Assembly: GCA_041645535.1 (NCBI GenBank)
Contig: JBAZPT010000001.1
Location: 124,001 to 188,000 of the forward strand
From: JBAZPT01 sp041645535
Lineage (GTDB): Bacteria; Patescibacteriota; Minisyncoccia; Moranbacterales; UBA2206
DNA: 64,000 nt
Direction: 5' to 3'
Part shown: positions 55,211 to 62,615 of the stretch, in pieces
Layout of the letters: each line of letters begins with the position of its first letter
Position numbering within the stretch: position 1 is the stretch's first letter
Position numbers and translations under genes: made by a program
The notes under the pieces: generated by a model
What the model saw: the letters and a program-made list of their open reading frames with translations, nothing else
Database searches by the model: none
What the model was told of the DNA's origin: nothing

Positions 55211-55687
55211 TTAAATAATACCTTTCAGCTTAAATCCGGATATTGCAATCCTTATTCCTATAAGGATTAGAACTATAAGAAAAAGGTAAACCGCAATCGA
55301 TGCTTTGCTAATCGTAATTGTGTAAAGAAAGCCCAGATATGGGACTCTCAAGACGCACCGATTTTTTACATTCAATATTGTAGCGATCATATCCTCATCC
55401 CTGCAGTTATCTCCTTTCGTTAAAATAAAGTATTGCAATATCCGACTAACTCGATGAATTATATTCTTATTATCACTGTCAATCCCCACTATCATCCCGA
55501 CTTTCAGATCGGTGTAGGGGTTTACTTCCTTCATTATCCCGAGATCGCCATTTCTTATTGTCGGGTACATAGAGTTGCCTTTAATTCCAACTAAGGAATA
55601 TCCCGCCATTTTGAAAAGCATGAGCGCTATCAATCCAAGATAGCAAATAAAGAACAAACTAATTTTAAGGTACTTCTTCTTATCCAT
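55211..55687 (-). CDS. S26-family signal peptidase I, Sec11/SipW-type
   Basis: 158 aa. Transmembrane helix 1 ('ISLFFICYLGLIALMLFKMA'), catalytic Ser in 'GIKGNSMYPTIRNGD', 'KNIIHRVSRIL' with His where the usual bacterial enzyme has the catalytic Lys, and 'FILTKGDNCRDEDM' with the Asp. A second C-terminal transmembrane segment follows. The Ser/His/Asp arrangement is that of the ER/archaeal Sec11 and SipW type. It should cleave signal peptides of exported proteins. Start after a GGAGG site. Confidence 0.88.
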   Translation of the reverse strand: MDKKKYLKISLFFICYLGLIALMLFKMAGYSLVGIKGNSMYPTIRNGDLGIMKEVNPYTDLKVGMIVGIDSDNKNIIHRVSRILQYFILTKGDNCRDEDMIATILNVKNRCVLRVPYLGFLYTITISKASIAVYLFLIVLILIGIRIAISGFKLKGII

Positions 55688-55791
55688 GATAGCCTCCTCC
55701 TTTTTTGTCTATGGCAAATTTACCTGACCTGAATTCAAATTCTACAATCATACACGATTCTGTAAAATTGTAAATAGCGATATTTTGAGGC

Positions 55792-55820
55792 TTGACTTTT
55801 TTGAGGTTTGGGTATATAAA
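55792..55820 (+). promoter_or_regulatory. Promoter of the 86-aa gene
   Basis: TTGACT, 17 nt, TATAAA, 75 nt upstream of the ATG at 55895. Confidence 0.7.
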
Positions 55821-55894
55821 AGAGAATCACAGGCGATGGCGGTATTTTAAAAATACAATTTAAAAATGATTTATAAAAAAGGAGACAATTTGCC

Positions 55895-56155
55895 ATGGAA
55901 AAAGGGAATAATCCTTGCGAAATAACAGTCGAAGAGCTTCTCGAGCTGGGGGAAATGAAGATTGGAGCGATAATTGATACTAAGGGCCTGGAGGCGAGGG
56001 AAATTATTAAGGGTTATTTCTTTGACAGCTCCCAAAAACTTCCGTGGGGTTCCAAAAAGATGACTCTCAAAAAAGCCGCCAAAAAGAGCGGCAAGGATTA
56101 TAAACTCCCAGGCCCCTTACATGCAATCAACAGATTGCCCGATAAAAAAAAGTAG
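55895..56155 (+). CDS. Hypothetical protein, 86 aa
   Basis: Not recognised. A GGAG site lies ~10 nt upstream of ATG. An acidic N-terminal helix ('ITVEELLELGEMKIGAIIDT') and a basic C-terminus ('KKMTLKKAAKKSGKDYKLPG') suggest a nucleic-acid or ribosome interaction, but this is only a charge argument. It has its own promoter, and a hairpin/T-run (56165-56198) follows its stop. Confidence 0.6.
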   Translation: MEKGNNPCEITVEELLELGEMKIGAIIDTKGLEAREIIKGYFFDSSQKLPWGSKKMTLKKAAKKSGKDYKLPGPLHAINRLPDKKK

Positions 56156-56164
56156 AGTGGATAT

Positions 56165-56225
56165 TGCGGACAGAGGAAAAATCTGCCCGTATTTTTTTGA
56201 CCATTTTCGGGCTTTAATATACAAT
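56165..56225 (+). promoter_or_regulatory. Terminator of the 86-aa gene overlapping the pheS promoter
   Basis: GCGGaCAGA/TCTGcCCGT hairpin plus T7 (56165-56198) overlaps TTGACC, 17 nt, TACAAT (56197-56225). Confidence 0.65.
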
Positions 56226-56231
56226 ATACAT

Positions 56232-57251
56232 ATGTCGGAACAGAAAATTAACGCTATCAAAAATCAGGCATTGAAAGATATAAAAGCGGCGAAAAACAGC
56301 CGGGATGTTTTGGATTTGCGCGTGAAATATTTAGGGCGCAAAAGCGAGCTGAATGAAGTGTTGAAAGGTCTCAAAGATTTGTCCGCTGAAGAAAAAAAGG
56401 CGATCGGACCATTAGCAAATGCCGCCAAAATTGAATTGGAAAAAGCTTTTGACCAAGCCGAGAAAAATATAAAATCTAAAAGCTTTGACGCGGAGGCAGA
56501 AAGGATTGACATTACAATTCCTGGAAAAAATATTAAACAAGGGCATCTGCATCCGATTTCGTTGATCCAAAATGAAGTCGAGGACATTTTCACAGGCATG
56601 GGATTTGAAATTGCCGATGGTCCGGAAGTGGAAACGGAATTTTACAATTTTGACGCGTTGAATATGCCTGAGAACCACAGCGCGCGCGATATGCAGGACA
56701 CCTTTTGGGTGCAAGGTGAAAAAGTGGCCATGCGAACGCAGACATCCTCAGTTCAAGTTAGATATATGGAAAAGCACAAACCGCCCTTTCGCGTCATCGC
56801 GCCGGGTCGGTGTTTTCGCCGAGAAGCGACCGATTCCACGCACGAACATACTTTTCATCAATTCGAAGCTCTGATGGCCGGAGAGGATATCAATGTCGGG
56901 CACTTGAAATATGTGGCGGAAGAATTTTTCACCAAGCTGTTTCACGAAAAAGTAACGGTGCGTTTGCGGCCGAGCTATTTTCCCTTTACGGAACCCAGTT
57001 TTGAATTTGATATTTCCTGCACGATGTGCGGCGGAAAGGGCTGTTCCGGTTGCAAAAACGCCGGCTGGATCGAGCTGGGCGGCGCGGGGATGGTCAATCA
57101 AAATGTTTTTGTGGCAGCGGGATACCCTCGCAATAAATATCAAGGTTTTGCGTGGGGATTTGGCTTGGAAAGATTGGCGATGATGAAATACAAAATTGAT
57201 GATATTCGCCTATTCCACAGCGGAGATTTGAGGTTTATAAAACAATTTTGA
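56232..57251 (+). CDS. pheS: Phenylalanine-tRNA ligase alpha subunit
   Basis: 339 aa from ATG 56232. An N-terminal coiled coil ('LDLRVKYLGRKSELNEVLKG') is followed by the class II core: 'GMGFEIADGPEVETEFYNFD', 'HTFHQFEALMAGEDI', 'SYFPFTEPSFEFDISCTMCG', 'GFAWGFGLERLAMMKYKIDD'. With PheT it forms the (alpha-beta)2 enzyme. pheT follows by 1 nt. Confidence 0.97.
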   Translation: MSEQKINAIKNQALKDIKAAKNSRDVLDLRVKYLGRKSELNEVLKGLKDLSAEEKKAIGPLANAAKIELEKAFDQAEKNIKSKSFDAEAERIDITIPGKNIKQGHLHPISLIQNEVEDIFTGMGFEIADGPEVETEFYNFDALNMPENHSARDMQDTFWVQGEKVAMRTQTSSVQVRYMEKHKPPFRVIAPGRCFRREATDSTHEHTFHQFEALMAGEDINVGHLKYVAEEFFTKLFHEKVTVRLRPSYFPFTEPSFEFDISCTMCGGKGCSGCKNAGWIELGGAGMVNQNVFVAAGYPRNKYQGFAWGFGLERLAMMKYKIDDIRLFHSGDLRFIKQF

Positions 57252-57252
57252 T

Positions 57253-59256
57253 ATGAAATACAGTTACAATTGGCTAAAAGAATTATCGAGCACAAAAAAA
57301 TCACCAGAACAACTGGCGGAGCTTTTGACAATGAAAGCGTTTGAGGTGGAAGGTGTTGAAAAAATTGAGGACGACAGTGTTTTGGAAATCAAGGTTTTGC
57401 CTGATCGCGGTCATGATGCCATGTCGCATGTCGGCATGGCGCGGGAAATTTGCGCGCTGGAAGGGCGGAAAATTAATTTAGAAGCTAAGCTTCTAAGAAG
57501 AAGCTTAGCTTCTAAGAATTTAAAAATAGAAATAAAAGACAAAAAACTTTGTCACCGCTACATCGGCGCGATTATGGAAAATATAAAAATCAAGGAATCG
57601 CCAGAGTGGGTAAGAGTTATGCTCGAAAAATTAGGCATGAATTCAATTAACAATATTGTGGATGCGACCAATTATGTAATGTTGGAGCTGGGACAGCCGC
57701 TGCACGCTTTCGACCTTGAAAAAGTAAAAAATGGCAACATTATCGTGCGACAAGCTAAAAAGGGAGAACAAATTAAACTCCTAGACGGAACTGAAAAAAT
57801 ATTATCTAACGAGGACTTGGTTATTGCCGATTCAGAAAAAGCCTTGGCTATAGCCGGTATTAAAGGAGGAGTGGGCGCGGAAATAAGTGTTAATACAAAA
57901 GCGATAGTTCTGGAGGCGGCCAATTTTGATTATGCGAGCGTCAGAAAAACGCATATGCGGCACAATCTGCCAACTGACGCGGCCATGCGCTTTGAAAAAG
58001 AAATCGATCCGAATTTGGCAGAGCTGGCGATGGCGCGAGTGATTGAAATTGTCGAAATGTTTGGCGGAAAAACACAGGAGATCGCGGATGTGTATCCGGT
58101 TAAAATAAAACCATGGAAAATAAAACTGGATCTGGGTTATGTGAATAAATTGCTGGGTGAAAATATTTCGGCAAGTGCGGTGAAAAAAATATTAAATTCT
58201 TTAGGGTTACAGGTTACAGGTTTCGGGTTACAGGTTATGGCGACAATTCCGACATTTAGACTGGATCTAAAAACCCAGGAAGATCTGATTGAAGAAGTTG
58301 GCCGGATTTATGGTTATGAAAAAGTGAAGTCGCAGGCGCCAAAAGTAAATCTTGAAGCCGCGGAAATTAACACGCAAAGATTATTCGAGCGGAAAGCTAA
58401 TAATATTCTAGCGGGCATCGGATTTTCAGAAGTGTATAATTATTCTTTCTACGGCGAGCGCGACGCGGAATTGGCGCGCCTAGAGGCCGCGAAGCATTTG
58501 AAACTGGAAAATCCGCTCAATCCGGAGCAGGCGCTTCTGCGCACAAGCCTGGTGCCTGGAATTTTGAAAAATGTTTATGAAAATTTGAAAAATTTCAAAG
58601 ATTTTCGAATTTTTGAAAGCGGCAGAACTTATGAAAAAAGCGTCAAGGCTTTGCCAAATGAAAAAAGAATGCTTTTGGGAGCAGTGGTTCTTGAGAATCA
58701 AGAAGCCGGAGTTTTTTATGAAGCCAAAGGATGCGCCGACGCAATGCTTAAAAATTTGGGAGTGGAAAGTTATTCTTTTGAAGCGAAATCAGCCGCTAAT
58801 GATTTGTGGCACGCCGGACGGAGCGCGGAAATAAAAATGGATCAAAAGACAATCGGGCGTGTTGGTGAAATTAATCCGCAAGTTCTGGCTGATTTCGGCA
58901 TTCAAAAAAGAATCGCCTGCTTTGAATTTGATCTGGAGACTTTGCAAAAAAATGCAACTTTGGTGAAAATTTACAAGGCTGTTTCAAAATATCCCGTGAT
59001 CACCCGCGACATTTCCATGATGGCGCAGAATAAAATTAAAGTTGATGATATTCTAAAAAATATTCAAAAAAATGGCGGAGCGCTGGTTCAAGATGTCGAA
59101 TTGTTTGATATTTTCCAGAAAGAAAACAAAAACAGCTTCGCTTTCCACATCAAATTCGGCGCTGACCGGACGCTGGAAAGCCAGGAAGTGGACACACTGA
59201 TGCAAAAAATAATCTCCGCATTGGAAAAGGATTTGGGAGTTGAGATTAGAAAATAG
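57253..59256 (+). CDS. pheT: Phenylalanine-tRNA ligase beta subunit (short form)
   Basis: 667 aa versus about 790-800. The N-terminal EMAPII-like tRNA-binding domain is missing: from 'MKYSYNWLKELSSTKKSPEQ' the protein runs directly into the B1 region. The rest is present ('PDRGHDAMSHVGMAREICAL', 'NNIVDATNYVMLELGQPLHA', editing region, core-like domain, B8 'KYPVITRDISMMAQ'). Two in-frame repeats occur: a palindrome encoding KLLRRSLASKN (57478-57515) and a tandem word giving GLQVTGFGLQV (~58206-58238). Confidence 0.96.
   Translation: MKYSYNWLKELSSTKKSPEQLAELLTMKAFEVEGVEKIEDDSVLEIKVLPDRGHDAMSHVGMAREICALEGRKINLEAKLLRRSLASKNLKIEIKDKKLCHRYIGAIMENIKIKESPEWVRVMLEKLGMNSINNIVDATNYVMLELGQPLHAFDLEKVKNGNIIVRQAKKGEQIKLLDGTEKILSNEDLVIADSEKALAIAGIKGGVGAEISVNTKAIVLEAANFDYASVRKTHMRHNLPTDAAMRFEKEIDPNLAELAMARVIEIVEMFGGKTQEIADVYPVKIKPWKIKLDLGYVNKLLGENISASAVKKILNSLGLQVTGFGLQVMATIPTFRLDLKTQEDLIEEVGRIYGYEKVKSQAPKVNLEAAEINTQRLFERKANNILAGIGFSEVYNYSFYGERDAELARLEAAKHLKLENPLNPEQALLRTSLVPGILKNVYENLKNFKDFRIFESGRTYEKSVKALPNEKRMLLGAVVLENQEAGVFYEAKGCADAMLKNLGVESYSFEAKSAANDLWHAGRSAEIKMDQKTIGRVGEINPQVLADFGIQKRIACFEFDLETLQKNATLVKIYKAVSKYPVITRDISMMAQNKIKVDDILKNIQKNGGALVQDVELFDIFQKENKNSFAFHIKFGADRTLESQEVDTLMQKIISALEKDLGVEIRK
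57478..57515. repeat. Perfect inverted repeat in frame in pheT
   Basis: TTAGAAGCTAAGCTTCT and its exact 17-bp complement separated by 4 bases; encodes LLRRSLASKN between conserved blocks of PheT. Confidence 0.85.
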
Positions 59257-59284
59257 TTGTTTAAAAAAGAAAGGAGCGTTTGCT

Positions 59285-59464
59285 ATGTGCAAAAATTGTG
59301 GAAAGTTTAAGAAAAGCAGCCATAATTATGTTGTGCCGATGGGAAGCTTTTTCGCGGAAATGTGCAAACAGAATGCCATCAGGGAGGGAGCTATAATTGT
59401 TACATTAAAAAAGGAGGCTGATGATGAAAAATCCTGTCAGAAAGAGAAAAATGACAGAAGATGA
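59285..59464 (+). CDS. Small Cys-containing protein, 59 aa
   Basis: Not recognised. From ATG 59285 after an AAAGGAG site. It starts MCKNCGKFKKSSHN with a CxxC motif, and a second Cys lies at 'FFAEMCKQN'; the tail is charged. Possibly a zinc-binding peptide. The end overlaps the next small gene by 41 nt in another frame. Confidence 0.55.
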   Translation: MCKNCGKFKKSSHNYVVPMGSFFAEMCKQNAIREGAIIVTLKKEADDEKSCQKEKNDRR

Positions 59465-59576
59465 GGCAAAAAAAATATTCAGTTCAGTATCAAAAAAAGT
59501 TGTTCCAGTTTTTCGGGAGTTTCAGAAAATGCTGGACTATGCGTCTGCAAATGCTCGCAAAGTTATTTTCAGATAA
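59424..59576 (+). CDS. Small basic protein, 50 aa
   Basis: Not recognised. ATG 59424 lies 6 nt after AGGAGG; a second ATG 3 nt earlier is too close. Basic N-terminus ('MKNPVRKRKMTEDEAKKIFS') and a helical C-terminus. It overlaps the preceding small gene, suggesting coupled translation, and is followed by a terminator. Confidence 0.5.
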   Translation: MKNPVRKRKMTEDEAKKIFSSVSKKVVPVFREFQKMLDYASANARKVIFR

Positions 59577-59586
59577 TGTCGCAACT

Positions 59587-59617
59587 ATCCGGGTTAATCA
59601 CGCCCGGATTTCTTTTT
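59587..59617 (+). terminator. Terminator after the small gene pair
   Basis: ATCCGGG/CCCGGAT hairpin with a T-rich tail. Confidence 0.8.
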
Positions 59618-59650
59618 GACTTTTACCTGATTTTAAGCTTAAATTAGAAT

Positions 59651-62026
59651 ATGTTAGAGGCTACAAAACAATATAATATCCAGGAGCGGGAAGAGCATTG
59701 GCGGAAATTTTGGGCAGAAGAGGGGATTTATAAATTTGACGAAGGCTCGGAGAAGCCTGTTTTTTCTGTGGACACGCCGCCGCCGTATGTTTCCGCTGAT
59801 CATTTGCACACCGGGCATATCATGAGTTATTCGCAGGCGGAATTTGTGGTGCGCTACAAGCGGATGAAAGGTTTTAATGTCTATTATCCGATGGGCTTTG
59901 ACGATAACGGACTGCCGACGGAAAGATTTGTGGAAAAAAAATACAAAGTGAATAAATCCAAAATCAGCCGGAGCGAATTCATAAAAATTTGCCTGGAAGA
60001 AACCCAGAAAGGCGCCGAAACTTATAAAAAACTATGGACGCTTTTGGGAATTTCAGTGGACTGGTCAAAAACATACAGCACTATCGATGACCATTGTCGG
60101 CGGATTTCCCAGCAGTCATTTCTGGATTTGTATGAAAAAAATTTAGTTTACAAAGCGAAAAAACCGGCGCTGTGGTGCACGACCTGCCAGACGGCCATTT
60201 CACAAGCGGATCTCGAAGCCGAAGAAAAAGAAAGCGAGCTGGTTTATATCAAAGCCAAAACAGAAACCGGCGAAGATTTGGTTTTCGCCACAACCCGGCC
60301 GGAACTGTTGCCGGCGTGCATGGGAATTTCAGTGCATCCAGACGATAAAAGATACAAAAAACTGATTGGCAAAAAAGTTATCATGCCGATTACCGGCGCG
60401 GAAGTTATTCTCTCGGCGGATGAGGCGACTGACATGAATTTTGGTTCCGGCGTAGTTTACTATTGCAGTTACGGCGGCGGAGAATGCATCGAATGGCTGG
60501 CGCGCCATCCGGAAGCCAAAACAACAAATCTGATTCTTTCTTATGGAAAAATTTCCGAGAGTGGCGGAAAATACGCGGGGCAAAAAGTGCTTGAAGCGCG
60601 CAAAAATATAGTTGAAGATCTAAAAAAAATCGGCGCTATCGAAAAAATTGAACCGATCAAACACAGCGTCTTCGTGCACGAGCGTTGCCAGACAGATGTG
60701 GAATATATTGACACTGATCAATGGTTTATAAAGCTTTTGGATAAAAAAGACGAATTTTTGCGCCGCGGCCGGGAGCTTAAGTGGTTTCCCGAAAGAATGG
60801 CCAAAAATTATGCAGATTGGGTGAGCGGACTAAAATGGGACTGGTGTATTTCGCGCCAGCGCTATTTTGGCGTGCCGTTTCCGGTCTGGTATTGCAAAGA
60901 TTGCGGCGAAATAATTTTGGCTGACAAAAAAAATTTACCGGTCGATCCTTCCGAAATGATGCCAATTGGCCAGAAATGTCCGAAATGCGGCGAGTCGGAA
61001 TTTATTCCGGAATCCGATGTTATGGATACCTGGATGACCTCCTCGCTCACGCCGGTTATAGCGGCTAAATTATTTACCGATGAAAAAACGCAAAAAAAAT
61101 TGTATCCGATGTCGTTGCGTCCGCAGGCGTTTGAAATAATCCGGACCTGGCTTTTTTATACAGTTGTCAAATCACACTATCACGATAATCAGCTTCCGTT
61201 TCGCGCCGTAATGATTTCCGGCCATGGCCTGGATGAGCAGGGCAAAAAAATTTCCAAACGCTTGGGCAATTATACGGAACCGGGGAAAATAATCGAACAA
61301 TACGGCGCGGACGCTCTGCGCTATTGGGCGACTGGCGCGACTTTGGGGGAAAATATGCGCTGGAGCGAGGATGAAGTCAAGATGGGTAAGAAGACCATCA
61401 ACAAGCTCTGGAATGTTTTCAAATTTTCTCTTCTGCATCTCGAAAATTTTGAACCGCATAATTTTCATGGCGAATTGGAACCGGCTGATAAATGGATTCT
61501 CAATGAACTTAATGAAACTATTGATGTTGTGGGAAAAAGTTTTGAAGAATATGGATATTCCAAGGCTAAAAATAAAGTTGAAACATTTTTTTGGAACGCT
61601 TTTACTGACAATTATCTGGAGTTTATAAAATATCGCCTTTACGCCGAAGACAAAACTTCCATGTCATGCCAGGCTGCCCGCGAAACTTTATTTATGTGCC
61701 TCAATGCGATCGTGAAATTATACGCGCCGATCATGCCTTTCATCACGGAAGAAATATATCAGGCGCTTTTTAGGAATTTCGAAAAAATTAAAAGCATCCA
61801 TGTTTCTAGTTGGCCGGAAGCGCGGGAAGATTGGAAAGCCGGTGACGAGTTCAAAAAGGAATTCTCCGCGGTTTTGGAAGTTATTAATGCCATTAGAAAA
61901 TTCAAATCAGAAAGCAATATCTCTTTGGGCAAGGAAATAGACGAATTCAAAATTTCTTCCAAAATCAATCTGGAAAAATACGGGGACTTTATTCGGCAGT
62001 CAGCCAGGGTAAAAAAGCTCATATAA
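59651..62026 (+). CDS. valS: Valine-tRNA ligase
   Basis: 791 aa. Class I signature HIGH appears as HTGH in 'HTGHIMSYSQAEFVVRYKRM'. The CP1 editing region ('VFATTRPELLPACMGISVHP'), a zinc-like Cys4 ('CKDCGEIIL...CPKCGESEFI'), and KMSKS as KISKR in 'KISKRLGNYTEPGKI' follow. The anticodon helical bundle is complete, but the C-terminal coiled coil of long ValRS is absent. The CP1/insert pattern fits ValRS rather than IleRS or LeuRS. Attaches valine to tRNA-Val and edits threonine. Confidence 0.93.
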   Translation: MLEATKQYNIQEREEHWRKFWAEEGIYKFDEGSEKPVFSVDTPPPYVSADHLHTGHIMSYSQAEFVVRYKRMKGFNVYYPMGFDDNGLPTERFVEKKYKVNKSKISRSEFIKICLEETQKGAETYKKLWTLLGISVDWSKTYSTIDDHCRRISQQSFLDLYEKNLVYKAKKPALWCTTCQTAISQADLEAEEKESELVYIKAKTETGEDLVFATTRPELLPACMGISVHPDDKRYKKLIGKKVIMPITGAEVILSADEATDMNFGSGVVYYCSYGGGECIEWLARHPEAKTTNLILSYGKISESGGKYAGQKVLEARKNIVEDLKKIGAIEKIEPIKHSVFVHERCQTDVEYIDTDQWFIKLLDKKDEFLRRGRELKWFPERMAKNYADWVSGLKWDWCISRQRYFGVPFPVWYCKDCGEIILADKKNLPVDPSEMMPIGQKCPKCGESEFIPESDVMDTWMTSSLTPVIAAKLFTDEKTQKKLYPMSLRPQAFEIIRTWLFYTVVKSHYHDNQLPFRAVMISGHGLDEQGKKISKRLGNYTEPGKIIEQYGADALRYWATGATLGENMRWSEDEVKMGKKTINKLWNVFKFSLLHLENFEPHNFHGELEPADKWILNELNETIDVVGKSFEEYGYSKAKNKVETFFWNAFTDNYLEFIKYRLYAEDKTSMSCQAARETLFMCLNAIVKLYAPIMPFITEEIYQALFRNFEKIKSIHVSSWPEAREDWKAGDEFKKEFSAVLEVINAIRKFKSESNISLGKEIDEFKISSKINLEKYGDFIRQSARVKKLI

Positions 62027-62059
62027 TGCTTTGTTTTAGGCGTTTCATGGCATTTTTAG

Positions 62060-62088
62060 TTGACAAAAGCCTATTTTTGATATACTAT
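62060..62088 (+). promoter_or_regulatory. Promoter of rnpB
   Basis: TTGACA, 17 nt, TACTAT, 22 nt before the RNA's probable 5' end. Confidence 0.75.
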
Positions 62089-62110
62089 AAAAAGTGTTCT
62101 TTGACCTAAA

Positions 62111-62597
62111 TTTTGCCAAGGTGAATGGGACAGTCGCTCTGATAACATATCAGGGAGGAAAGTCCGAACACTTGTCCCGATGAAAATCGGGAAAGAGTAG
62201 CGGGTAACGCCCGCCCAGGGTAACCTGCGAGATGCGAGCAGAGACGCCATAATCCGAAAGGAAAATGGATTCCAGCAATGGAATAATCTTCGAAATAGCA
62301 AGGAGCTTGCTCCGAGCGAAGTCGAGGGGTGAAACGGCTAAATTCTTATTTGAGTGCAAGTTCGAGTCCAGTATTCCCCTAGCCCCGCATTAACTTAACT
62401 TTTTAGCTAGTCTGAAAAATTAAGAAGCAAGATTTTTATTTAATTGAGTTAATGCGGGGCTAGGAAATATTGGAAGTAACGCTTGAGCCCGCCAGTAATG
62501 GCGAGGCCAGATAAATGACTGTTATCTTTTTTCATAAAATTAACATTTTATGAAAATTAGAACAGAATTCGGCTTACAAGTTCGCCTTGGTAAAAAT
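62111..62597 (+). ncRNA. rnpB: RNase P RNA (bacterial type A-like) with an inserted hairpin element
   Basis: Conserved blocks appear in order: P1 5' strand TTTTGCCAAGG, 'GACAGTCGCTC', 'GGGAGGAAAGTCCGAACAC', 'GGGTGAAACGGCTAAA', 'CGCTTGAGCC', 'AGGCCAGATAAATGACTGT', 'ACAGAATTCGGCTTA' and the P1 3' strand CCTTGGTAAAA. It is the catalytic RNA that trims tRNA 5' ends. The P15-P17 area holds a 77-bp hairpin (62383-62459) bounded by CTAG repeats; removing it gives a short simple helix. The exact ends are approximate. Confidence 0.93.
62383..62459. mobile_element. CCCC...GGGG hairpin element inside rnpB
   Basis: Arms CCCCGCATTAACTtAA/TTgAGTTAATGCGGGG around an AT-rich core with AGCTAG; flanked by CTAG on both sides (62379-62382, 62460-62463). 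The same outer design (CCCC...GGGG, 4-bp direct repeat) is seen at 37909 and 40990. Confidence 0.78.
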
Positions 62598-62615
62598 TGG
62601 GTCAAGAAATATTTT

